From NCBI RefSeq assembly GCF_027942865.1, contig NC_134519.1, positions 16,935,248 through 16,999,247 on the forward strand: 64,000 nt of DNA. Direction: 5' to 3'. Below, piece after piece: positions 12,801 to 22,400 of the stretch; position 1 is the stretch's first letter; each line of letters opens with the position of its first letter. The notes beneath the pieces were generated by a model, which saw nothing but the letters and a program-made list of their open reading frames with translations, had not been told where the DNA came from and did no database searches. Source of the stretch: Odontesthes bonariensis. Taxonomy: Eukaryota; Chordata; Actinopteri; Atheriniformes; Atherinopsidae. The translations under genes and the position numbers were made by a program.

Positions 12801-15800
12801 AATAAAGCACTATCAATGCTTTTGGTCTACATTTCTCTGAATTGCTCTCGTTAGAAAATTAAATGACATGTAAGAGCTAAGGTTCAAAGAACCAATTTAA
12901 TTTCACATTTTAAAAAAAGGGGGGATGGGGCAGATTTTGTTATTTCTTTGTCATACATGCACAAACTAATAAGGTCTTTAGACCTCTGAAAGCATAGATC
13001 ATCAAGCTGATTTATGTGAAACTCATAGGTAATGAATCAATTAAAAAGGAATTAAGAATATTAATCTAACATGAGTGCTTTGATAAATTGAATTAGTTTC
13101 TGTTCTGTGTCATTTGATGTTTGTGTCTAGAGGTGTTAGATGAATCTGCTATAGAAATGAAGACGGAGACAATGCCCTGTCTAATCTCTATCGTTGATAT
13201 GTGAAATGAATGTTGTGAAATGATGTCAATGATGAGATTGTTAAAGAGACCACAGGGGAACAGGGGGGTTCTGGATTATCTACTATCTTAACCCTTTCTT
13301 ACCTCTTGCCTAACCACTTCTGTTGTTCCCCATTTCCTGCAGGTGTTGGGACTTAAGTGCAGGCAATTTGAAATGGATATATCAAGTGCCTATCCTGGTG
13401 GCTGTGGTGGTGAGTACATACTCCCAGCTTACACTTCCCCTGCTGTGAAGGAAATCACAGTGTTGCACTTCACCTGTGGCTTTACAGCTGTTCGATGAGA
13501 CCTTATTATTTTTGCAGTCACATTTAATCATATAATTATGTTCCTATTTTCTCTTCAGGTTAATTTCATATTATTTCTGAACATCATCAGAGTCTTGGCA
13601 ACTAAGCTGCGAGAAACAAATGCTGGAAGGTGCGACACCAGACAACAGTACAGGTACAGAGTACTAGTCTAGGGTAAAAATTATATTTGTAAATCTTTCT
13701 AGTACAGATATTCCTCTTGAATTCATTTATCATATGACTCAATTAAACCAGGATTATGATTACATTTGTCTAATGAGATGGGACTAAAAAGACAGGGATA
13801 TCTAACTATGAATAAAATGAGTAATTATTCAGTCTACAGTTTTCTCAGAAGTAAATTGTTTATTTCAGCCAGCAGTCAAAACATCCTTGTCACGGTTTCC
13901 AAGGTGGTATGCATATTGCATTGTTTAAGCAAACTAAAAGCACATAAATGTATTAAAAATGTGGAGGTATTTTTTAGGATCACTGCTTGTTGTTGAAGCA
14001 ATCTACAGACAAGTTATGCCTACTTCCAAAGTGTGGCGGTATTTGTTTCCATCTACCTGTGAAGTGTTCAATGTGCGTTTGGGTACAACACAATACCAAA
14101 TAGAATCAATACAGCCCCATGCTTCACAGTTACCGTGGTGCATCACTTGCTATTTTGACTTCTTTGTTCCATAGGATTCGTTTCCAGAACGTGGGCTTAA
14201 ATGTTTAAGAGTTGAAATCTTTTCATTTTGCAGTGAATAATAAGTAAAGGCTTCCTTCTAATAATTCTTCCATGAAAATCATATTTGTTCAGGTGTGAAA
14301 CAGTGTATCACTACTCTAGAGTCTTCAAATATCTTTTTTTTAGTAAAGCTCTGGTTTTGATTTGCCTACCTAACAATTCTTTTCTGAAAGTATCCTCGAT
14401 CCTCCAGGCCTCTATGTAATGTACCCCGCTAGCTCTTACTGTTATTTCCCAGTGATGGTACAAATTGAGGAAACTCCTACCTAGAAACACTGGTTTTATC
14501 TTCGTATAGTGTTCTCCTGTTTTTGTGGTTATCGATCACCAAACCATACCTCCAAAAAGATAATCAAAATCTAAGAGCTTGGTGAAAGTTAATTGAGTAT
14601 TAAACGCTTTCGGAATTACTTAACGTTTGCATGGTGCTTTTTTGTTTCATTTAAAAAATATAGGAAAATAATGTTGTTTAAATGAAAAAATAACCTTTCA
14701 TCTTTTGGAGATCAGTTCGTCTTCTACTCAATTAATGTTTCATGATAACAGAAATTTTGACCTGGTGGCTAAAACTTAAGGCAAGCTGTGTTATCCTTTT
14801 TGTTCTTCTGGTTAAGATTTTGAAATGTTTTGTTTCAGAAAACTGCTGAAGTCCACACTTGTGCTGATGCCACTGTTTGGTGTCCACTACATCATATTCC
14901 ATGCCATGCCGTACACAGAGGTGTCTGGAATTCCATGGTTGATCCAAATGCATTATGAGATGCTTTTCAACTCCTTCCAGGTAAAGGTGTTGAGGTTGAA
15001 ATTCTGGAAAATGCAATGCTATCTCGAAAGGCCTTTTATATTCTTTCATGCTGCGCAAATCAGATTGACCTGATAGGAATTTGACATATCCTGAGGGTTA
15101 ACATTATCACCAAAAAACAGCTACCGTGTCAACATTGTTTAGTTTCTGATTTGTGGTAAGATCCTAATTAAGATGAAGAAAATAGCAAGGGCAACTGATG
15201 GCTGAAAATATCAGAGCTAATGCCAAATTATACAGCTAAAATGTCACATCAAGTGCATGCAAAATATAACTGAGTTGTGGATAATATAAGTAAAACCCTA
15301 ATCTATTCTTTTCCAGGGATTCTTAGTTGCAATTATATACTGCTTTTGCAACGGAGAGGTAAGAACTCAAAAATGTCTGCTCTACACTCTACTTTGGCTC
15401 CCTAGCTCTTAAAATAATTTCGTCTGTATAATTTTGTCTTCTCTTAGGTGCAAGCTGAGATCAAAAAGTCCTGGAGTAGGAGAACTCTGGCGCTGGACTT
15501 CAAAAGGAAAGCTCGAAGTGGCAGTAACACTTACAGCTATGGACCTATGGTATCACACACGAGTGTGACCAATGTCACCGCCAGAGGACCGCTGGCCCTC
15601 CACCTCACCACAAGGCTGGGACCGGTGCCTGTGAATGGGCACAGGAACCTCCCTGGGTATGTAAAGAATGGCTCAGTCTCAGAGAACTCTATACCTTCGT
15701 CAGGACAGGAGCTCCACGTTCCCGAAGAAGAGCAGTCTGCTCACGCACGGCCCAGTGAGAACGAGAAACCCTCTCCTGTGGTTGAAGAGGAGAGGGAAAC

Positions 15801-15810
15801 AGTCATGTGA
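710..15810 (+). CDS. pth1r: parathyroid hormone receptor 1 (class B GPCR), 5' part outside window
   Basis: Receptor for PTH and PTHrP at the plasma membrane, coupling mainly to Gs/cAMP and also Gq. Eleven exons are visible: 710-820, 987-1108, 6122-6216, 8201-8387, 11260-11413, 11769-11829, 13343-13409, 13559-13653, 14839-14980, 15317-15358 and 15448-15810. All phases agree across junctions. They encode the last ectodomain cysteines, all seven membrane helices and the cytoplasmic tail. Recognisable blocks are [84 protein letters not shown] and [20 protein letters not shown]. These match PTH1R rather than PTH2R. The protein ends in ETVM, the PDZ ligand that binds NHERF in mammals. Positions aligned with human H223, T410 and I458 (sites of activating mutations) keep the wild-type residue. 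The signal peptide and N-terminal exons are missing from the window. Whether this is the a or b fish paralogue cannot be decided here. Confidence 0.95.
987..1108 (+). CDS. pth1r: pth1r exon: ectodomain end, linker to TM1
   Basis: Acceptor GTGTCAAG, donor AAAAG|gtgaga. Reads [14 protein letters not shown]...[14 protein letters not shown], containing two ectodomain cysteines and N-glycosylation sequons NGT and NKT. Ends in phase 0. Confidence 0.92.
1700..2115 (-). mobile_element. decayed Tc1/mariner-like repeat
   Basis: The stretch with CAAGGTGTTTGATGGGGTTC, then AGGTCAGGGCTCTGCACAGG, resembles a very common fish DNA-transposon repeat (typical form: GTTCGATGGGGTTGAGGTCAGGGCTCTGTGCAGGCC). Upstream, CCAAGGTCAGGCACAGATG fits the same consensus as I remember it. 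Heavily mutated and incomplete; strand assignment is tentative. Confidence 0.6.
2733..3740 (+). mobile_element. decayed Tc1-like transposon copy
   Basis: Starts with a TIR-like GTACCTTGCCAAAGTATTCACCC. Later come transposase 3'-region blocks in order: AAGCATGGTGGTGTCGTCGTGCTGTGGGCATG, TGACCCTTACCATGCAGATAAAGCAACAC, GTGCAGACCTCAAGCTGATTGAG and GTGGCTAGATGTGTCAAACTTG. It ends near GGGGGTGAATGCTTATT. These follow the order of Tc1-like transposase and 3' TIR in fish elements. The reading frame is broken by many substitutions and indels. Confidence 0.75.
6122..6216 (+). CDS. pth1r: pth1r exon: transmembrane helix 1
   Basis: Acceptor CTCTCCAACAG, donor TTTCCG|gtgagt. Reads [20 protein letters not shown] and continues through TM1 to ILGYFR. 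The last codon is split 2+1 with the next exon. Confidence 0.92.
6217..8200 (+). other. pth1r: pth1r intron (2.0 kb) with a hairpin MITE
   Basis: Contains the foldback MITE at 7450-7676. Nothing else recognised. Confidence 0.8.
7450..7676. mobile_element. 227-bp MITE with 34-bp terminal inverted repeats
   Basis: Left end AAGAGTATTAGGGCCCGGCA TAAGAAAAAATATT (7450-7483) pairs with 7643-7676, with one or two mismatches. The interior is a run of near-repeats of GTCGAGAATAAAGTCGACAT and its complement, so the whole unit can fold back. No ORF. I see no clear target-site duplication. Confidence 0.75.
8201..8387 (+). CDS. pth1r: pth1r exon: TM2 and extracellular loop 1
   Basis: Acceptor TTTTCTCCTCAG, donor TTT|gtaagt. 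Begins [20 protein letters not shown] (TM2), with the histidine that aligns with human H223. The long first extracellular loop follows, ending APPASKTQF; its sequence diverges from mammals, as usual for this loop. Confidence 0.93.
8388..11259 (+). other. pth1r: pth1r intron (2.9 kb), nothing recognised
   Basis: AT-rich with short A-runs (8779, 9679, 9940, 10909). The open frames here are short and show no family motif. Confidence 0.7.
11260..11413 (+). CDS. pth1r: pth1r exon: TM3 and intracellular loop 2
   Basis: Acceptor TGTGTATAG, donor TGGG|gtgagt. Reads [20 protein letters not shown] then [18 protein letters not shown]. It holds the TM3 cysteine of the conserved loop disulfide and the class B EGLYLH motif. 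Confidence 0.94.
11769..11829 (+). CDS. pth1r: pth1r exon: transmembrane helix 4
   Basis: Acceptor TTTTGTAG, donor ACGGA|gtaaga. Reads [20 protein letters not shown]; split codons at both ends fit the neighbours. Confidence 0.92.
11830..13342 (+). other. pth1r: pth1r intron (1.5 kb), nothing recognised
   Basis: Includes an open minus frame at 12758-12477 with no recognisable motif; no repeat family identified. Confidence 0.65.
13343..13409 (+). CDS. pth1r: pth1r exon: extracellular loop 2 and start of TM5
   Basis: Acceptor TTTCCTGCAG, donor GTGGTG|gtgagt. Reads [20 protein letters not shown], with the loop-2 cysteine that pairs with TM3. Confidence 0.93.
13559..13653 (+). CDS. pth1r: pth1r exon: TM5 and intracellular loop 3
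   Basis: Acceptor TTTTCTCTTCAG, donor TACAG|gtacag. Reads [20 protein letters not shown] followed by [12 protein letters not shown], the Gs-contacting third loop, nearly identical to the mammalian receptor. Confidence 0.94.
13654..14838 (+). other. pth1r: pth1r intron (1.2 kb) with an old repeat
   Basis: About 13990-14600 resembles in scattered blocks a stretch near 31850-32720: AACAGTGTATCACTACTCTAGAGTCT here versus AACAGTGTACCACCACTCCAGAGTCT there. Both also have a nearby block reading ATCACCAA(A/G)CCA. It is probably an old interspersed repeat of unknown class. Confidence 0.55.
14839..14980 (+). CDS. pth1r: pth1r exon: TM6 and extracellular loop 3
   Basis: Acceptor TTTGTTTCAG, donor TTCCAG|gtaaag. 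Reads [18 protein letters not shown], then PYTEVSG and [12 protein letters not shown]. Contains the threonine that aligns with human T410. Confidence 0.94.
15317..15358 (+). CDS. pth1r: pth1r exon: transmembrane helix 7
   Basis: A 42-base exon, acceptor CTTTTCCAG, donor GAGAG|gtaag. Encodes [14 protein letters not shown], the end of TM7. Confidence 0.94.
15448..15810 (+). CDS. pth1r: pth1r last coding exon: cytoplasmic tail
   Basis: Acceptor CTTCTCTTAG. Encodes 120 residues from [20 protein letters not shown] through [20 protein letters not shown] to the C-terminal PDZ ligand ETVM and a TGA stop. The middle of the tail diverges and is shorter than in human. It carries several Ser/Thr clusters of the kind phosphorylated for arrestin binding. 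Confidence 0.95.
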   Translation: MQAEIKKSWSRRTLALDFKRKARSGSNTYSYGPMVSHTSVTNVTARGPLALHLTTRLGPVPVNGHRNLPGYVKNGSVSENSIPSSGQELHVPEEEQSAHARPSENEKPSPVVEEERETVM

Positions 15811-18800
15811 CCTCTTGGGAACTGTTTATTGAGATGAAAAGTGAAAAGACGCGTCAGGAAACACTCAGGATGGTCTGAAGGGGATGACTGCATACATCAA
15901 CACTGCCAGTTTTTTCTCCTGTGAATCGAGCCAGAACATTGACAACTCTTGAGGCTCAAGGCATAAAGGGGGCATCACTTTTGAGAGCTTCTCTGAGTGA
16001 TGCTGACCCCAAATTCTTGTGGCAAATAACTCCCAGCTTTTTCATCAACCACCTGCAACAGAGAATGTGTAAAAGGCATAAACAGACTGCCGTTTCTTAT
16101 TTCTCTTCCACTGCCATGACTGTTTATATCTAGTTTTCTGTTTGCTTGTGTAGAAAATGTCTTGTGGTCATTCTTAGTTCAGAATTTAAACAGGAGTTAG
16201 GTAAGTACAACAGTTGCCAAGAATAGCCTTAATCACCCGCTCTTAAGCCAGGAGGGTCTTGAGTGCACTTAACATGGGCAAGATTTGAATTAAGTGTAGG
16301 CCTGGCTGAAACAGTCATAAATGCTACTATACCAAGACATCTGTTCATGTTTTGTGGCATTGTATCTCATTTGTTCTGCATTGTCTTAGATCCACTTCAG
16401 TGTAAAAGGGAAGCTACTCAGGTAATTGAAGTCCTCTATTGTTGCACACCTATTTTTATACTTTTTAAGTGGTGTTTCAGCATAGTCTACATTTCTCTCC
16501 AGAGGACGTTGGTGTGTTATATAAGGCTGTGTTGATTTTTGTTTTTGAAATATTGTACAGTTTCTGCTGTTGTCTAACAAACCTTTATTTCTCCCTCTAA
16601 TTCTAACAGATTTTGAATGGTTGAAATGAATGTATTGCTTTCAAATTTTCTTGCAATTGATTCTCACACAGCCAAAGTAAGAATGCCGACTTAAGTATAT
16701 TTCTTTGAAAGCTGTTCAGTCTTATTTGTAGTAAAGATGAAAGTTTAAAAAAAGAAAAAAGCAAAGAAGACCCCATTCAAAAGCACAGGAAGTCTTAAAT
16801 TTCAATGGAATGCTATTAAATGAGATATCAAAGAAAATCTCAATTCCTTAGAATTTAAAGAGTGACATCAGTGGTTGATACGAAGGAAAAAACGTAATTT
16901 TGCAGAAGATCCAGTGATGTGCTGCTTTTTGATGTATATATTCAGGTCACAATGTTTACAAAGGTCAAAAATACATCCTAATTGTGAGCTTAAGTGTTCA
17001 TGTGTATGGATATATTATAAAGCTGTTGTAATGTATTTTTGCTCATGTGTTCGTTTATCAAATGTTGGCGATATTTGATCATGTATATAAGTATAAACAG
17101 AATTGGTGAATATATTTTCAGTTCACAGAGGGCATTCATACTATTGTTTCCTCAAGCATTCTAGACAATATTTTTAACTCTCATTCTTGTGATTTAATGC
17201 ACTTAACCTGCATGGCTGGCAATGTAGGTCACATCATCCATTAAACCAAAGAGAAAAGGCATGCTGTGCCCTCAGAGAAAAGGTTTTACTGCAAAATGTA
17301 TTTGTATTATCATCCAACACCTTGTCTGCCAGCCAAAATCTTCTTAAAGTTGGAGTGGAAAAGACACTCCTAACGATCTGTAGCCTACTAATCATGAACT
17401 AGTGCCATTTCTTTTAAAGACAATGTTGTTGTATTCAAATCCTTACTTTGGAGTTTCAATTTACCATAAGATTTCAAATTAATGTGTGACTGTTGCCTCT
17501 CAAGAATTTCAACTAATCAGTGGGAAAAGCTACTGTAATGTTTGATCTCATTTTTACACTTTTGTTTGATGTCAAGCTCTCTTGTCCTTCTTGCTGCCAT
17601 GCTCTACCCACTTAATGAATGACAAATTCCGAAAAAGGTTTTTCATCACCTGTTGCTAATTTCATTAAGGTGTTTATTTAACTTATTGAACTAAAAGTAA
17701 ACCAAAAAGAGTTACAAACGTGTAAGTGATCATAATATGGCTTCCTCTCTGTTCCAGTTTGTACTGCTAAGAGTCCTACTGGTCTTACAATAGATTGTAC
17801 TGAAATACATTTTACATATGTATCAACTATTTAAAAAAATGTCTGGTAATATTCTACATTTTGCTTAATGCAGGTCAGAGGCCAAAACTAACAATGCTTT
17901 AGCTTACAATGTGTATACGACCCATTCACACATTCGGTCACATTATTTGTCATTACTATAATTTTTTAAACACCAAATGTATGAAACTTATAAACTCATG
18001 CACACCGAATTATTATTTTATTTTTTTTAAATCACCATGCTCTGCTGTTTTTGTACATTCTTTCAGCTTTTATTCTAAAAAAAAATAATATTTCTTTATT
18101 CATTGTTTAGAGATACACATGTTCAGTGTAAAAAAAAAATTCTTTAGATTGAAAGACAAAGACAGGGTTAAGAACATCTTAAAGTATTGACAGACAGAAT
18201 AACATATACTTTAGTCTTATTAAACAGACACAGAGGTGATTCCAAAGATGCCCACCTCACTCATGTGAACCCGACAACTTGGGCTGGCATTTCCAGGGGG
18301 ATCCAAAATAATTAAAAGTGGAGGTTGGGTAAATTGACTTCTGTAATCATAGGTGACTACAGGCCATGGAAAAAGGAAATGATCTGAGGTTGAGTGATGT
18401 CTCAAGTATCCCCTTGCCGCATAAAATATTTATTGTTTATTTAACTGGATTCTTTTTGCCAGATTTTATTGCATTCCACAGAATTCTGTGAAAACTCAAT
18501 TTGGTTGAATTTGGAAACTCATAAGGAACTGTGTTTTTGTTGTATAATAAAATCAGACAGTATCAGAGCATGAAAATATTTATATTAAGAAACACTTGGA
18601 CATTTTTATTTGAGCACTTTAATACTCTATATTACAGTGTTCTGCTCTGATTGTATCTTGTAAGATGATTGTGTTTTGGAATCAAGTGTACAATAAGGCC
18701 AATAACCATAGAGCTAATGTTGTATTTCATTGTTTCAGATACCTCTTATGGGAGTATAAAGTGTGTTTTATGTCATTTATTTATCTTGTGCAGAAATGTA

Positions 18801-18990
18801 CTCAGTGGAGCCAACATTAGTCTTAATGCTTTATTCTAGTGTGCAGTATGTGGGCTGTGTTTGTTAAGACACTTCTCTATTTCTCTTCACTCCATTGTGG
18901 TGGAGGCATGTTGTAGAAATCAGTGTAAACTTTGCATAAAATGTTCTTGATTTCTTTTGTTCATCAGTGAATTGTGAATAAGACAATAAA
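15811..18990 (+). other. pth1r: pth1r 3' UTR
   Basis: No further exon seen between the TGA and an AATAAA at 18985-18990, which would give a 3.2 kb UTR. An earlier AATAAA at about 18545 is an alternative end. The tmie poly(A) signal on the other strand lies about 90 bp beyond 18990. Confidence 0.65.
18985..18990 (+). terminator. pth1r: poly(A) signal AATAAA of pth1r
   Basis: Canonical hexamer in AGACAATAAATACA, last before the convergent tmie gene. Confidence 0.6.
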
Positions 18991-19078
18991 TACATAATTC
19001 CACTCAAAATTGATCTTTTTGTATGACTTTGCCTCTAAAACAAAAATACAAGTGACAGATTTTCTTTGAAATGTTCAT

Positions 19079-19084
19079 TTTATT
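19079..19084 (-). terminator. tmie: poly(A) signal of tmie (long isoform)
   Basis: AATAAA on the minus strand, 92 bases past the TGA at 19176. With the pth1r signal at 18985 it makes the two 3' ends nearly touch or overlap. Confidence 0.65.
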
Positions 19085-19175
19085 TTAAATAGAATATTGT
19101 ACAAAAAAGCACCTGTAATGTTCGCTGTAAATAATATGAAATAATCAATTTCAGGGCTCACAAGTGGGTACGAGT

Positions 19176-19462
19176 TCACTTCTGAGCTTTTTTGCCCCCA
19201 CCTTTAGCGCCACCTTTTCCTCCTTTTTCACTCTTCTCCCCTTTATCACTTTTCTTCCCTTTTCCGTCACCAGCTTCTTTCTTGGGTGCTCCCTTTTCAC
19301 CTTTTTCAGCCTTCTTCTTTGTTGATCCATCCTTTTCATCTCCCTTCCCTTCTTTGGCACTCTTGACCTCTTTCTTGCCCTCCTTGGTTTTCTTCTCTCC
19401 TTTTTCAGCATCCACCTTCCCAGACACAGTTGTCACTTCCTCCTTTACTTCTGGTTTTGCAG
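19176..19462 (-). CDS. tmie: tmie last exon (long isoform): Lys/Glu-rich tail
   Basis: Acceptor TTTTTGTGCAG. 94 residues beginning [20 protein letters not shown], then dense [15 protein letters not shown] and [15 protein letters not shown] runs. Human TMIE ends in a shorter KKKKKKKKK/EDEK tail, so this is the ancestral-type C-terminus, expanded. The low-complexity codons keep several other frames open on both strands. Confidence 0.85.
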
Positions 19463-22400
19463 CTGCACAAAAACAAGAAAGAAGGTTATAGACTTTCCAG
19501 CAGCATCAGTGTATCATCAGAGTCCTGCCAGTGATGGTAATTGGAAGGGAAAATTGAATTCAACAGAATGTTGCGTATATTGCATGCATGTTAAGTACAT
19601 TGCATGTCAGGAAGGTATAGCTTGTTTTAACTGCCCTAATAAGCATGATCCAGTTCTTATTTTAATGGGATTGTTTAAAGTGCACTCCATTGGTGAGAAA
19701 TGAGAGACAATGTTTCTCTTTTTAATACAGAGATGGTTGTCCATTTAGGAGACAGAGGCTAGAGGTAGTGAAGATTAAAAACTCATGAAAATGAGAGTTT
19801 ATTTAAGGATAAATATTAAAAACACATTACTTAGGCTTGTATACAGTTTTTTCTTTGGAAATATTCTAGTTCGTTTTTACTAAGGCTAATAAAAGTATTT
19901 GTACTTGAGTAGAATATAAAAAATAGTCGGAAAAATTCAGTTTTTACTACATTTCAAATTTTAAACATGTGATTGTAAATCTGGTAAAAGAACACCGAAA
20001 TGTAACTTTGGTTCCTTTTTTTCCTAAACCCAGCAAAAGAAGTGTTTGATCATGTTCAAGCTGGATCGATTTTTTTAATGCAATATCTACAGCCATTAAC
20101 ACAGTTAGATAGCACAGTCAGTTAACTGGCATCAGAACCAGAGTCAAAAAGATGACTCAGGAATTTGTTCCTGGGTGGCCCATTATTTATTTATCTATAA
20201 GTGCAGTAAATCACTTAATGAGCCGTTAATATTCATGTACAAAATTAGAATCTCCCGTTTAGCTCTTCTCAAGTAAAATGATCACCTCATTAAAGCCCTT
20301 GAGAAGGATCGAAGAAAATCGCAGAGCAATTGTAGGCACATATGGGGCCAACTACGACTGACAGGTAGTAATAGTCAAATGAGTTCATTGAATCTCTTGA
20401 ATGACCTCAGAGAACCTCCCATACACCCTCTAATGACAGCATATGCAAAAAAAACGGATACCCTTTGAATCTTCTCCCAAACTAAAGAACATCCAAGCTC
20501 TCAGCTGTGTCTTTACCATTTGACAAATGAATCCTCCAAATAAAAACTTATAAGGACCCATGATTGAAACTAAAACAAATTTGCCAAAATCGGGCATTGT
20601 AACACATTTAACATTACAGATCTTTGAGACTTGGTGGTGGTACTTGAGAATTTTTTCAGAAAAGTAATGTTTTTTTCTTTTTAAGGAAAAATACGACTGG
20701 GTTTTTATGGGTTAAGATGTCTCCCTTGTCAAAATGATGCTAAATTAATGGTGATCAATATATGATGGTGGTATATGCTGATGACATATCATTTACCAAC
20801 CTCAGATGAGAGTTTATACATTTCACCCGGTTGAATATGTTTAATATTGCCATCCATGGACATAGATATAAGATTAATGTTTTTCACATTGCTATATTAA
20901 AGCCCTTGTTACATTTGCCTTAAGCTAAATTGAAAAATGAAGTGTTTGAACATCAGACAGATACAAAGTCTACGTCTTATCCATATAGCTTATGCTTTAG
21001 ATTCCCTGGGTATTCCAATTCTTTTAACTATACCCTTTTTATGTGGTGGACTGCATTTCTTCATCAAAATGCCTCTTTGAAACTAAATTGAATAATAGGC
21101 TTAAATTAACTTTACTAAAAATGCTAACACAATAACTAGTATTCTGCTTGAATATTCTGATTAAAAGTCCAACACTCGGTCTGCCGAGCTGTATACAAAC
21201 TCAGCCAGCTCAATAGCCATACGGACCATCTCCTCCAACAACTTCCATCTTTTATTTTTTGCTTTTTAAAGATGATTAAGCCCTTATTGTTTTAAATTTA
21301 GCATCATGATGCAATGAAGCGATAAAGACATTGAGCTTTCTTGAAAGGGAGGCAATATGATTATACGTATCAATGATTTTTTTAAACATATTTGGTTTAC
21401 ACTCCCTGCAATGCTGACAAATTACACAGTTGCAAACTCTTGTGAATTAGCCTTTATTTTTCAAGTAACAAACATTACCCTAAAGCTCAGATACACCAAG
21501 CCAAGAAAGGAAGACCAAATGTCAAAAGTTGCCTGAGGGGGTTAAAGTAAACTTTAATTCTTCTTTTTTTTTTTTGGTGAATATGACTGACTTAATATAA
21601 TCATTATGTTTGTGTTTTGACAGAACTCTGAAACTGCCTTCCACTCTTTTCCTCATGCCCTTTTTTCTTTCGCCCGTTGCTCCTCTTTTGTTTTCCCCTT
21701 CTCTCTTTAATTAAATATCAGTCTCATTTTCAGAAAACACGTGGAGCTGCTGCATCACTACATCAGGTTAAAGCTTGTTTCTGCTGGGGGCTGAATGAAG
21801 GCAGGATTTTGAACCCAAATGCGTGTCAGTTTGATACATTTTAGTTATGTCTGAGATAACTTTTGGATTGGTGATGTTTTATTTTGCAATCAAAAACTCT
21901 TTGCATTCCTTGCATTCGCTATCGTGGGACAGGGCTGGGCACCTCATTAAAATATGTTCTCTAGTCATCAGTTTTATATGAACCTCACACCACCTTTACT
22001 GCCACCAATTCCAATGTGTAGGGGATAGATGTGTGTGATATATATTTGATGTAACTCTTGGTAACATTCAGCTTCTCGAAACTATGCAAATTGTACTCTG
22101 GAAGCAGCAGGTCTTGACAGAGCTGATGGAGGATAAGTGAAAGTACCAAATTGGTGGAAAGGTTTCACAGCTCTTTATTTCCAGTCCCTGTATTTCCTTG
22201 AGGGTGTGAGTCCTTGTGAGGAGGATGGAGAGAGAGTGAAAGCAGATAGGGACTAAACCTTTGTGACTTTTTTTTCCCCCCAACAACAGAAATTGCTAAC
22301 TAGGCTCGTTATCTTTCCACTGTTTTGTTCAAGATACTTTTAACAGCTGGATATATTCAAATGCAGGAAGACATTTTTAATGTTGAATGTTAAAAATAAA

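Noticed and set aside
19192-19491. 99-codon + frame rich in Pro, Phe and Ser
   Set aside because: Exact antisense of the lysine-rich tmie exon.
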